A stretch of 58,279 bases of DNA from Streptomyces sp. NRRL WC-3605 (lineage in GTDB: Bacteria; Actinomycetota; Actinomycetes; Streptomycetales; Streptomycetaceae): positions 1 to 58,279 of the forward strand of contig NZ_LLZN01000068.1 of assembly GCF_001509795.1 (NCBI RefSeq), written 5' to 3'. A program made the translations under genes and the position numbers. Of the stretch, positions 40,630-50,565 are shown piece after piece. The notes beneath the pieces are model-generated. The model was not told the DNA's origin. It saw only the letters and a program-made list of their open reading frames with translations, and made no database searches. Numbering within the stretch: position 1 is the first letter of the stretch; every line of letters begins with the position of its first letter.

Positions 40630-43600
40630 GTGAGCAGCAGGCCATCCCGAGGCGCTGCTCGCCTCGCAGCCATACTCGACGCGCTTCCCGATGCGTTGGT
40701 GCTGGTCAACGCCAATGGGACCGTCGTCAACGCGAACACCATCGCCCTGGAGGCCTTCGAGGCGCCGGGCACCGCGCTGGTGGGACGCGGGCTGCTCGAC
40801 CTGCTGCCGCAGTTCGACTCCAAGCTGATCCCCGGCTCGATGCGCCGGCCCGACCACATGGACCCGCAGGGCCGGACCAAGCCGACCCGGATGACGGCCC
40901 GCCGCACCGACGGCACCGAGTTCCCGGTCGAGGTCACGTCCGCGAATCTGGAGAACGGCCAGCAGGCCTACGACGGGTATGGCTACAGCGGCGACGAGCT
41001 GCTCATGCTCGTCGTCCGGGACCTGACCGGCACCGTCGACACCGAGGCCGAGCTGGCGCGTTCGCAGCGGCAGACGGAGATGATCCTGCGGGCCGCCTCC
41101 GAGGGCGTCGTCGGCACCGACACCGACGGGCGGATCGTCCTCGTCAACCCGGCCGCCGCGCAGATCCTCGGATACCGGGCCAGCGACCTCGGCGGCCGCG
41201 AGCTGCACACGCTGGTGGCGCACTCCCGCGCCGACGGCTCCCCCTTCCCGTACCAGGAGTCCCCGCTCGCCGACACCCTGCGCTCCGGGCGCAAGCACCG
41301 GGTGCGCGGGCAGGTGCTGTGGTCCAAGAGCGGCGACCAGGTGTCCGTCGACCTGACGACGGCACCCGTACGCGACGGCGACCAGCTCGTCGGCGCCGTG
41401 ATGACCTTCACCGACCGGCGGTCCTACGACGCCCTCGCCGAGGAGAAGGAGGCCGCGCAGCGGCAGCACGAGGAGGAGCTGGAGCGCCTCACCGAGGAGC
41501 ACGCCTCCGAGCTGACCGCGCTGCGCCAGAAGCACGTCGCCGAGATCGAGGAGCTCGAGGAGCGGCACGCGGAGGAACTCGCCGCCGGTGAGGAGCGGTA
41601 CGCCGCCCTCGGTGAGCGCGAGAAGGACCGGCTCGAGGCGCTGGCCATGCGGCACGAGCAGCTGCTGACGCTGCTCGGGGGTTCCCTGCGCGGCCCGCTG
41701 GACGAGCTGCGCCGCGAGCTGGCGGCCCTGGCGGCCGACGACGCGGGGCAGTTGTGGCCCGAGGCCAACCAGGTGCTGCACCACCTGTCGGCGGGCTACT
41801 CACGGATCACGACCCTGATCGACAACGTCCTCGGCTACCAGCGTCTCGACGCCGGGGCCGACGGGATCCAGCGGACGAAGGTGATGCTCGACGCGGTCGT
41901 CGCGGCGGGCGTCGACGGGGCCGTCGAGCTGATCGGGCCGGGCCGTGTGCAGTTCGCCGTGCACGCGCCGCCCATCGAGGCCGAGGTGGACCCGCAGCGC
42001 CTGGCGACCGCGCTCGCGCATCTCGTCGCGGACGTCGCCGGGGTGGACGCCACCGGCAACTCACCGGTGTCGGCGGGCGGTTACCTGGACAACACGGTCG
42101 TCGTCGCGGCGGCGCAGCGCGGCGAGGTCGTCCGCATCGAGGTGCGCGGGCCGTACGCCGGGGGAGACCCGGTGCACGAGCCGATCGTGCGCGGGATCGT
42201 CCGCGCGCACGGCGGTGTCCTGCAGACGCACGAGGTGCCGGGGATGAGCGGCAGCGCGTTCGTCCTCGAAGTGCCCATCGGGGGCGGTGCGGGAGCCGTT
42301 CCCGCCGCTCCCGCGGAGGCGCCCGCCGAGGAACCGGCCGGCTCCGACGACGCCGGGCAGACCGGTGGCGGCGGCCGGCGGCGGGCCCGGCGGTCCTCCG
42401 TCGACGCGTTCCTGGAGAGCGACGCCCCCGAGGCCGAGGCCGAGGCCGGTGCGGAGGGTGCCGCGCCGACCGGACGGCGCCGGAGGCGGGCCGCCGCGCC
42501 CGCGCTCCCCCAGGCCGCCGCCACGGAGAACGCGCCCGAGGTCTCCGGCGGCACCGGACGGCGCCGTGGACGCCCGGCCGAGGCCGGTACGGACGCCGTG
42601 TCCGAGGGTGCCGTCGTCATGGCCGGCGAGCAGTCCGCGGGCACCGCCGCCGCCGGGAACAACCTGGGCGGGACCGTGCCGCCGCAGGGCGTGCCCTCGT
42701 CCGGCGGACGCCGTGCCCGGCGCGACGGCGGGCAGCAGCAGGCGCTGGCGCCCGCGCCCGCACCCGCGCTTCCGGCGGCCGGTGACGCCGCTCAGGCCCA
42801 GCAGCCCGCGGCGCCGGACGCCGCCGCGCCGGGTGACGCCCCCCAGCCGACCGGGCGGCGCCGCCGTGCGCTGGCCGCCGCGGCCGAACGGGCCGCCGCC
42901 GCGCAGGCCCAGGAGGCCGGGCCCCGCCAGGTGTTCGCGCTGCCTCCGGCCGACGCGGACCGCGCGCCCGGCACCGGTGCGGAGCCGGCCGCCGTAGCGC
43001 AGGCCGCCGTGCCGGAGGCCACCCCGGACGAGGGGCACGCCGTCGCGCACGATCCGGCCGAGGACCACACCCCGCCGCAGCCGCACCCCACGACCGCGCC
43101 GACCGGACGGCGCCGGCGCGCCGTGGCCCGCCCGCCGGAGGAGGCCGCACCGGACGTGCCGGTGGCCGCTCCCGTTCCGGCGCAGCAGGGCGTGCCGCAG
43201 GCACAGCCCGTCCCGGCCGCCGCTCCCGCTCCCGTCACCGCCCCGGCCGCCCAGGCGGCTCCGGCCCAGCCCGTGCCCCCCGCCGCCGCTCCCGGGGGCC
43301 CGCTCCCGGCCGAGGCGCCGTCGGGTCAGGGCACCCCGGCACACGGCACCCCCGCGCAGGGCGCCCCGGCACACGGCACCCCCGCGCAGGGCGTCCCGGC
43401 GCACGGTGCCGCCGCGCAGGTTCCGCAGCAGTGGCCCGCCGCCGACGGCACCGCCGGGGGTGGCGCCGTACCGCCGCAGGCCGTTCCGCAGCCGGCGCGG
43501 CCGCAGGTGCCGCAGGGCACCCCCGCGCCCGGGACGCCGATGCCGCCGGAGGCCGCGGCCGGGCGGCCGCAGCGGGCCGCGCAGCCCTTGCCCGCCGAGG

Positions 43601-44775
43601 CGCCCGGCGCCCCCGTCGACCCCAACTCGACCCAGGGGCGCGCGATCAGCGTGCGCACGCTGGGGCAGGGCGTGCCCTTCACCCGGCAGGCGGCGCAGGT
43701 CCAGCAGCCCGTGCCGGCCACACCCCCGCCGCACCAGACGAACGGCGGACGGCGCCGCAAGCTGGGCACGCCGCCCGATCCCGCCGCGCGGGCCGGTGCG
43801 GCCGCCGAGCAGCCCGCGCGTCCGCATCCGCCGGCCGTCGAGCAGGCGGCGCCCGCCGCGCCCCAGCCGCAGTCCTCCCCGCCGTCGGGCGCCGGACAGA
43901 CCCGGCTCGCGCCGGTGGCGGAGGCGGCCGGCCGGTCGTACGCCATAGGCGCCCCGGACGAGAACGCCGCCGAAGGACCCGAACCGCTGGACGGGCCGGG
44001 CGGCGCCGTCGAGGTCGCCGATCCCCCGCGCCCGCAGCCCATGGACGACGAGCTGCCCCCGGAGCCGCTGGACAACCCGCGGCGGCTGCTGGTGTGGCCC
44101 GCGCCGGACGTGACGACCCAGCAGGCGCTGAGCGACCGCGGCTACCGGCCGGTGGTGGTGCACTCCCGCGAGGAGGTGGACGCGCAGATCGCCGCGTTCC
44201 CCGCCGCGCTGTTCGTCGACCCGCTGACCGGCCCGATCACCCGGACCGCGCTCCAGTCGCTGCGGCAGGCGGCGGTCGCCGCGTCCGTGCCGGTGATGGT
44301 GACGGCGGGACTCGGGCAGGCGTCGCGGGAGGCCGCGTACGGCGCCGACCCCGCCGTCCTGCTCAAGGCGCTGGCGCCCCGGGACAGCGAGCAGCATCCG
44401 CCGCGGGTGCTGCTGATCGAGGAGCACGCTGAGATCGCGCTGGCGCTGACGGCGACGCTGGAGCGGCGGGGCATGCAGGTCGCCCGTGCCGCGAGCGACG
44501 CCGACGCGGTGGCGCTGGCCGGGGACTTCCGGCCGAACCTGGTCGTGATGGACCTGCTGCAGGTGCACCGGCGCCGGGCCGGGATCGTGGACTGGCTGCG
44601 TGCCAACGGGCAGCTCAACCGCACACCGCTGGTCGTCTACACGGCCGCCGTCGACCAGGCGGACCTGCCGAGCCTGGCCTCGGGCGAGACGGTCCTGTTC
44701 CTGGCGGAGCGTTCCACGAGCCCCGAGGTCCAGACCCGCATCGTGGACCTGCTGTCGAGAATCGGAACGAACTGA
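40630..44775 (+). CDS. Large PAS protein with degenerate kinase core, Arg-motif disordered region and degenerate receivers
   Basis: The 1381-residue protein has PAS1 (~10-115), PAS2 (~140-260), a coiled coil (~265-345, EEKEAAQRQHEEELERLTEE), a HisKA-like helix pair (~345-400) and an HATPase-like domain (~400-560). A ~600-residue Ala/Pro/Gln-rich region then contains repeated (T/G/N)GRRRR-type motifs. It ends with two receiver-like domains (~1150-1255 and ~1260-1381). Where a kinase has the H-box SHELRTPL this reads GGSLRGPL, so the phospho-His is missing, and the N-box reads AHLVADVAG without Asn. The last receiver keeps VVMDLL but has EE in place of the acidic DD pair. It is probably a scaffold or pseudokinase. 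GGGAGGAAG precedes the GTG. Confidence 0.88.
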   Translation: MSSRPSRGAARLAAILDALPDALVLVNANGTVVNANTIALEAFEAPGTALVGRGLLDLLPQFDSKLIPGSMRRPDHMDPQGRTKPTRMTARRTDGTEFPVEVTSANLENGQQAYDGYGYSGDELLMLVVRDLTGTVDTEAELARSQRQTEMILRAASEGVVGTDTDGRIVLVNPAAAQILGYRASDLGGRELHTLVAHSRADGSPFPYQESPLADTLRSGRKHRVRGQVLWSKSGDQVSVDLTTAPVRDGDQLVGAVMTFTDRRSYDALAEEKEAAQRQHEEELERLTEEHASELTALRQKHVAEIEELEERHAEELAAGEERYAALGEREKDRLEALAMRHEQLLTLLGGSLRGPLDELRRELAALAADDAGQLWPEANQVLHHLSAGYSRITTLIDNVLGYQRLDAGADGIQRTKVMLDAVVAAGVDGAVELIGPGRVQFAVHAPPIEAEVDPQRLATALAHLVADVAGVDATGNSPVSAGGYLDNTVVVAAAQRGEVVRIEVRGPYAGGDPVHEPIVRGIVRAHGGVLQTHEVPGMSGSAFVLEVPIGGGAGAVPAAPAEAPAEEPAGSDDAGQTGGGGRRRARRSSVDAFLESDAPEAEAEAGAEGAAPTGRRRRRAAAPALPQAAATENAPEVSGGTGRRRGRPAEAGTDAVSEGAVVMAGEQSAGTAAAGNNLGGTVPPQGVPSSGGRRARRDGGQQQALAPAPAPALPAAGDAAQAQQPAAPDAAAPGDAPQPTGRRRRALAAAAERAAAAQAQEAGPRQVFALPPADADRAPGTGAEPAAVAQAAVPEATPDEGHAVAHDPAEDHTPPQPHPTTAPTGRRRRAVARPPEEAAPDVPVAAPVPAQQGVPQAQPVPAAAPAPVTAPAAQAAPAQPVPPAAAPGGPLPAEAPSGQGTPAHGTPAQGAPAHGTPAQGVPAHGAAAQVPQQWPAADGTAGGGAVPPQAVPQPARPQVPQGTPAPGTPMPPEAAAGRPQRAAQPLPAEAPGAPVDPNSTQGRAISVRTLGQGVPFTRQAAQVQQPVPATPPPHQTNGGRRRKLGTPPDPAARAGAAAEQPARPHPPAVEQAAPAAPQPQSSPPSGAGQTRLAPVAEAAGRSYAIGAPDENAAEGPEPLDGPGGAVEVADPPRPQPMDDELPPEPLDNPRRLLVWPAPDVTTQQALSDRGYRPVVVHSREEVDAQIAAFPAALFVDPLTGPITRTALQSLRQAAVAASVPVMVTAGLGQASREAAYGADPAVLLKALAPRDSEQHPPRVLLIEEHAEIALALTATLERRGMQVARAASDADAVALAGDFRPNLVVMDLLQVHRRRAGIVDWLRANGQLNRTPLVVYTAAVDQADLPSLASGETVLFLAERSTSPEVQTRIVDLLSRIGTN

Positions 44776-44790
44776 CCCCGCGCCCCAGGA

Positions 44791-44926
44791 AGGGGCGCGG
44801 GGAACCGCGCGACCGGCCACGACGAACCCGCACCCGGCCGACGACAGCGCACCCCCAAAGGGGCGCGGGGAACTGCGCGACCGGCCACGGCGAACCCGCA
44901 GCCGACCGACAACAGTCCCCCGCTCA
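44791..44926. repeat. Two ~68-bp tandem copies of a Streptomyces intergenic repeat
   Basis: AGGGGCGCGGGGAAC(C/T)GCGC at 44791 and 44859 begins a 42-bp block that matches at 40 positions (to CGAACCCGCA). It is followed by related spacers (CGGCCGACGACAG / CGACCGACAACAG). Sequences with 'GGGGCGCGGGGAACTGCGCGACC' are familiar dispersed intergenic repeats in Streptomyces. It lies downstream of both flanking convergent genes. Confidence 0.75.
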
Positions 44927-44937
44927 AAAGGCCCCCG

Positions 44938-46593
<1,656 letters not shown>

Positions 46594-46653
46594 GGCGTCC
46601 TCCCGGGGGCGACATTGCCTACGCGGTGGTAAGGGTTGCGGAGATTCTGCGCG

Positions 46654-46669
46654 CATACCGCGCGGTATG
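46654..46669. promoter_or_regulatory. Palindromic operator upstream of the acyl-CoA ligase
   Basis: CATACCGCGCGGTATG is a perfect 16-bp palindrome located 61-76 bases upstream of the ligase start. It has the size and symmetry of a TetR-type operator for acyl-CoA metabolism genes. No regulator gene is adjacent. Confidence 0.7.
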
Positions 46670-46753
46670 TCACTAGGCCCGGGTGATCGATCATGTCACG
46701 TTGCGTTCACGGGACTCTGCGGCTACGGGTGAGAGGGAGGATCTCACCGGCGT

Positions 46754-46940
46754 CGGCCCCTCGTGACGGTCACGGGCGTCCGGCCCCTCGTGACGGTCAC
46801 GGGCGTCCGGCCCCTCGTGACGGTCACGGGCGTCCGGCCCCTCGTGACGGTCACGGGCGTCTGGCCCCTCGTGACGGTCACGGGCGTCTGGCCCCTCGTG
46901 ACAGTCACGGGCGTCCGGCCCCTCGTGACGGTCACCGGAC
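46754..46940. repeat. 27-bp tandem repeat array, about seven units
   Basis: The unit GGCCCCTCGTGACGGTCACG plus GGCGTCC is repeated six times nearly perfectly and a seventh time in part (to GTCACCGG). Changes are limited to CCGG to CTGG and GACGG to GACAG. Each unit contains the 13-bp palindrome CGTGACGGTCACG. Because 27 is divisible by three, spurious reading frames run through it on both strands. Degenerate CACCCGGTCA-type repeats continue to about 46975. It lies between the sigma factor stop and the ligase promoter. Confidence 0.92.
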
Positions 46941-46968
46941 CGGCACCCGGTCACCGGACCGCACCCGG

Positions 46969-47529
46969 TCAGCGGACCGGCACCAGCTCCGGGTCCTCGC
47001 GCAGCTTGCCGAGCGCCCGCGACACCGCCGACTTCACCGTGCCGACCGAGACCCCGAGCACCTCGGCCGTCTGGACCTCGCTGAGGTCCTCGTAGTACCG
47101 CAGGACGACCATCGCCCGCTGCCGCGCCGGGAGCCGCATGATCGCGCGCCACATGGCGTCGCGCAGCGCCTGCCGCTCCGCCGGGTCGTCGTGGTGGCCG
47201 GGCAGGGGCTCCGGCTCGGGCAGCTCGTCGCAGGCGAACTCGTCGACCTTGCGCTTGCGCCACTGCGAGGTGCGCGTGTTCAGCAGGGCCCGGCGCACAT
47301 AGCCGTCGAGCGCCCGGTGGTCCTCGATGCGCTCCCAGGCCACGTACGTCTTGGTCAGCGCCGTCTGCAGCAGGTCCTCGGCGTCGCTCGGGTTCGCGGT
47401 GAGCGAGCGGGCGGTACGCAGCAGCACCGGTTGGCGGGCCCGTACGTACGACGAGAAGGAGGGGTACGTCGCGTTCGGCAGGGACCGCGTCGCGGCGTCG
47501 GAGGCGCTGGTGCAGACGGGTGGGGTCAT
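46969..47529 (-). CDS. SigE-family (ECF) RNA polymerase sigma factor
   Basis: The 186-residue ECF sigma has region 2 (SSYVRARQPVLLRTARSLTANPSDAEDLLQTALTKTYVAWERI) and region 4 (LPARQRAMVVLRYYEDLSEVQTAEVLGVSVGTVKSAVSRALGKLR). It belongs to the short Streptomyces 'SigE family' that usually has no obvious anti-sigma neighbour, and none is seen here. The ATG at 47529 follows GTGGAG. A hairpin (47620-47636) lies about 90 bases upstream in the leader. Confidence 0.93.
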   Translation of the reverse strand: MTPPVCTSASDAATRSLPNATYPSFSSYVRARQPVLLRTARSLTANPSDAEDLLQTALTKTYVAWERIEDHRALDGYVRRALLNTRTSQWRKRKVDEFACDELPEPEPLPGHHDDPAERQALRDAMWRAIMRLPARQRAMVVLRYYEDLSEVQTAEVLGVSVGTVKSAVSRALGKLREDPELVPVR

Positions 47530-47619
47530 GGCTCCACGCTATGAGCGGACCCCGCTCCGGCGGATCGGCCGCAGGTGCCGAAGCCGCGTCCGCCTCAGGT
47601 TGTAGGGGTGGGGTCTGCT

Positions 47620-47636
47620 CCACCTCCTGAAGGTGG
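47620..47636 (-). promoter_or_regulatory. Inverted repeat in the sigma factor upstream region
   Basis: CCACCT-N5-AGGTGG is a perfect 6+6 inverted repeat ~90 bases upstream of the sigma start. It could be an operator or a leader hairpin; it includes an AGGAGG-like string on the complement. Confidence 0.4.
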
Positions 47637-47720
47637 ACGAACGCCCGCCCTCCCACTGAGGGATGTCCCTTATGGACGCCCCGCCGGGCATCTCCCGGGC
47701 AACCGCCGGGCAACCGCCGG

Positions 47721-48887
47721 TCATCCGTCGGCCGTGAGGACGAGCCCCGAGGTCGGCACCCCCGTCCCGGCCGTCACGAGCACCCGCGAGGCCCCCGGCA
47801 CCTGGTTCACGGACGTGCCCCGCACCTGCCGTACGCCTTCCGCGATGCCGTTCATCCCGTGCAGGTACGCCTCGCCGAGCTGACCCCCGTGGGTGTTGAG
47901 GGGCAGGTGCCCCTCCGCGACGAAGTCCGGGGCCTCCCCGCGGCCGCAGAAGCCGAACTCCTCCAGCTGCATCAGCACGAAGGGCGTGAAGTGGTCGTAG
48001 AGGATGCCCACGTCGACGTCCCCCGGGCCGAGCCCGGACGTCCGCCACAGCCGGCGTGCCACGACGCCCGCCTCGGGCAGGCCGCCGAGGTCGTCCCGGT
48101 AGAAGCCGGTCATCTGCTCCTGGCCCCGGCCGGCCCCTTGGGCGGCCGCCGCGATGACGGCCGGCGGGTGCGGCAGGTCCCGGGCGCGCTCCACGGACGT
48201 GACGACGAGGGCCTGGCCGCCGTCCGTCTCCTGGCAGCAGTCCAGCAGGCGCAGCGGTTCGACGATCCACCGGGAGGCCGCGTGGTCGGCGAGGGTGATG
48301 GGGCGCCCGCGGAAGTACGCGGCCGGGTTGGTCGCCGCGTACCGGCGGCCGGCCACGGCCACGTGCCCGAACGCCTCCGGGGCCAGCCCGTACCGGTGCA
48401 GATAGCGCTGGGCGGCCATCGCCACCCAGGACGCCGGGGTGAGCAGCCCGAACGGCAGCGCCCAGCCGAGGGCCACGCCCTCCGCCGACGGTTCGCGGTG
48501 CTGGACTCCCGCGCCGAAGCGCCGGCCCGAGCGCTCGTTGAACGCCCGGTAGCAGACGACCACCTCCGCGACGCCCGCCGCCACCGCGAGGGCCGCCTGG
48601 AGGACGGTGGCGCAGGCCGCGCCGCCGCCGTAGTGGACGCGGGAGAAGAAGGACAGCTCGCCCATCCCGCACGCCTGGGCCACCGTGATCTCCGGGCTGG
48701 TGTCCATCGTGAACGTCACCAGCCCGTCCACGTCCCCCGGCATCAGACCCGCGTCGTCAAGGGCGGCCCGTACGGCCTCGACGGCGAGCCGGAGCTCGCT
48801 GCGGCCCGAGTCCTTGGAGAACTCGGTGGCCCCGATCCCGGCGACGGCCGCCCGCCCGGACAGCAGGCCCCTTCCCTTCGCGCTCAT
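47721..48887 (-). CDS. Lipid-transfer protein / SCP-x-type thiolase (Ltp2-like)
   Basis: The 388-residue thiolase-fold protein has AAVAGIGATEFSKDSGRSELRLAVEA, GGGAACATVLQAALAVAAGVAEVVVCYRAFNERSG and the C-terminal LNTHGGQLGEAYLHGMNGIAEGVRQVRG. In mycobacteria the closest analogues (Ltp2) are aldolases that act with MaoC/DUF35 proteins to remove a steroid side chain. Its ATG overlaps the stop of the upstream MaoC/DUF35/MaoC gene by ATGA, which supports a stable complex. The substrate here is unknown. Confidence 0.9.
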   Translation of the reverse strand: MSAKGRGLLSGRAAVAGIGATEFSKDSGRSELRLAVEAVRAALDDAGLMPGDVDGLVTFTMDTSPEITVAQACGMGELSFFSRVHYGGGAACATVLQAALAVAAGVAEVVVCYRAFNERSGRRFGAGVQHREPSAEGVALGWALPFGLLTPASWVAMAAQRYLHRYGLAPEAFGHVAVAGRRYAATNPAAYFRGRPITLADHAASRWIVEPLRLLDCCQETDGGQALVVTSVERARDLPHPPAVIAAAAQGAGRGQEQMTGFYRDDLGGLPEAGVVARRLWRTSGLGPGDVDVGILYDHFTPFVLMQLEEFGFCGRGEAPDFVAEGHLPLNTHGGQLGEAYLHGMNGIAEGVRQVRGTSVNQVPGASRVLVTAGTGVPTSGLVLTADG

Positions 48888-50320
48888 GAGGGGTCCTCAC
48901 TCGGGTCCTCCCTCGGGTCGTCACTCAGGGCCTCACTCGGGTCCTCCCCGGGGACGGTGACCGTCACGGTGCCGGTCACATGCCGGCCCGCGCGGTTCGT
49001 GCCGGTCACGCGCACGGTCGCCGTGTCGCCGGCGACGGACTCGACCGTGCCCGTCAGCACCAGGGTGTCGCCGGGGTGGCAGGGCGCGCCGAGCCGGATG
49101 GCGACCTTGCGCAGGACGGAGGCCGGGCCGAACTGGTCGGTGACGTAGCGGCCGACCAGGCCGTTGGTCGTCAGGATGTTCATGAAGATGTCGGGCGAGC
49201 CCCGGCGGCGGGCCAGCTCGGGATCGTGGTGGACGTCCTGGTAGTCCCGTGAGGCGAGGGCACCGGCGACGATCAGCGTGCGGGTGACGGGGATCTCCAG
49301 CGGCGGCAGGGCGTGGACCGGCACGTCCGGAGGTTCCGCGCGGTCGGCGGGCTCCGCGGGTCCCCCGGGTTCCCCGGGTTCCGCCGGGCCCGGGACGCTT
49401 TCCCGCGCGCGCCAGACGGGCAGGGTCAACTCCTCGTCGTACGTGCGGAATTCGAGCCGTACGGGAAGCCCGATGCGGACCTTGTCGTACGGCACGCCCA
49501 CGACGTTCCCGATCATCCGCACCCCCTCGGCCAGCTCGACCAGTCCGACCGCGTAGGGCGGGTCGAAGACGGGGAAGGGCGGATGGTGCACCACGACGTA
49601 CGAGTGGACCCTGCCCTCGCCGGACGCCTCGACGGTGTCCCAGTCCGGGCAGCCGCACGCGGTGCAGCCCGGCAGCCAGGGGTGGCGGAGGGTGCCGCAG
49701 CCGGTGCAGCGCTGGACGAGCAGGGTGTGCCGCCGTACGCCCTCCCAGAACCCGGCGTTGTCGCGGTTGACGACGGGCCGTGGACGGGTGCCCCGTCCCG
49801 TGCCGCCCCCGGGCCGCGCCGGCGCGTACTTGAGGATGCGGAAGCGGTGGGTGCCGGCGAGGGCGCCGCCCGCGCGGACGTCGGTGCGGGTCGTCACGAA
49901 GTAACCGGTGCCGAGCCGGGTCGTCTTGCGCTCCGACACGGACTCGACGACCGAGTCGTAGGTGATCTCGTCGCCGGGCCGCAGCGGGCGCAGGTACTCC
50001 TGTTCGCAGTCGGTGGCGACGACCGAGGTGCAGCCCGACTCGTCGAGCAGGGCGAGCAGTTCGTCGTACGCGTGCGCCCGGCCGCCGTGGCCGGAGAGGC
50101 CGCCCATGGTCCACACCTGGAGCATGGTGGGCGGGGCGATCGCGTCCGGGCCGGTGTAGGCGGGATGCGTGTCCCCCATCGCCTCGCACCAGTGCCGGAT
50201 CATGGGCGCGTTCACGGGGTCCTTGCCGGCACGCGCGGTGGCGGCGGGCCGCCCCTCGTACGCCTTCAGCCGCGCCGCCAGGTCGTACGCCTCCAGCCGC
50301 GCCGTCACGTCGCCGCCCAC
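48884..50320 (-). CDS. MaoC - DUF35 (zinc ribbon/OB) - MaoC fusion, enoyl-CoA hydratase-type
   Basis: The 478-residue protein has an N-terminal hot-dog domain (~10-170, MIRHWCEAMGDTHPAY). A DUF35 zinc ribbon follows (CTGCGTLRHPWLPGCTACG, ~215-235) with an OB fold (GEGRVHSYVVVHHPPFPVFDPPYAVGLVEL), then a Pro/Ala/Glu linker. The C-terminal hot-dog domain carries the hydratase motif SRDYQDVHHDPELARRRGSPDIFMNILTTNG. It fuses what in mycobacteria are two genes (ChsH2 and ChsH1). The last ~20 residues are a repetitive EDPSE tail encoded by short GGGTCCTC repeats. The GTG at 50320 follows AGGAGG. Confidence 0.9.
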   Translation of the reverse strand: MGGDVTARLEAYDLAARLKAYEGRPAATARAGKDPVNAPMIRHWCEAMGDTHPAYTGPDAIAPPTMLQVWTMGGLSGHGGRAHAYDELLALLDESGCTSVVATDCEQEYLRPLRPGDEITYDSVVESVSERKTTRLGTGYFVTTRTDVRAGGALAGTHRFRILKYAPARPGGGTGRGTRPRPVVNRDNAGFWEGVRRHTLLVQRCTGCGTLRHPWLPGCTACGCPDWDTVEASGEGRVHSYVVVHHPPFPVFDPPYAVGLVELAEGVRMIGNVVGVPYDKVRIGLPVRLEFRTYDEELTLPVWRARESVPGPAEPGEPGGPAEPADRAEPPDVPVHALPPLEIPVTRTLIVAGALASRDYQDVHHDPELARRRGSPDIFMNILTTNGLVGRYVTDQFGPASVLRKVAIRLGAPCHPGDTLVLTGTVESVAGDTATVRVTGTNRAGRHVTGTVTVTVPGEDPSEALSDDPREDPSEDPS

Positions 50321-50357
50321 CGCGCCTCCTGGTCCTCCGCCGAGGCTTCCGCCGGTT

Positions 50358-50374
50358 TCTGACTGTCCGTCAGA
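50358..50374. promoter_or_regulatory. TetR-type operator upstream of the MaoC/thiolase operon
   Basis: TCTGAC-TGTCC-GTCAGA is a perfect 6+6 inverted repeat with a 5-base centre, 38-54 bases upstream of the MaoC fusion start. Operators of the TGACGG...CCGTCA style are common upstream of acyl-CoA/steroid-type genes in Streptomyces. The regulator is not encoded nearby. Confidence 0.7.
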
Positions 50375-50527
50375 TTGCGGGAGCCGTCAAGGGCAGGGCG
50401 ATGCGCCGGAGGGTGCGGACACGCGACTGCGCGACATGCGTCGGGGTGCGGACACGCCTGCGCGGCGATGCCGGAGCACCGCCGCGCAGCCATGTGAAAC
50501 CCCACAAGCACACCCACGGACAGAGAG

Positions 50528-50557
50528 GGCCGGTGCCTGAGCACCTGGGCACCGGCC
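50528..50557 (-). terminator. Terminator of nepA
   Basis: GGCCGGTGCC-N10-GGCACCGGCC is a perfect 10+10 hairpin just beyond the nepA stop codon. Confidence 0.8.
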
Positions 50558-50565
50558 TTCTCAGC

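Noticed and set aside
42061..44820. 919-codon minus-strand frame opposite the PAS protein
   Set aside because: Antisense of the Ala/Pro-rich region; Gly/Arg-rich without domains.
46754..46940. CRISPR array
   Set aside because: Units are head-to-tail without variable spacers, and no cas genes are nearby.
46744..47095. Short repetitive peptides (TVTRGRTPV / TVTGVRPLV) on both strands of the 27-bp array
   Set aside because: They arise because the repeat length is divisible by three; no ribosome site and no homologue expected.
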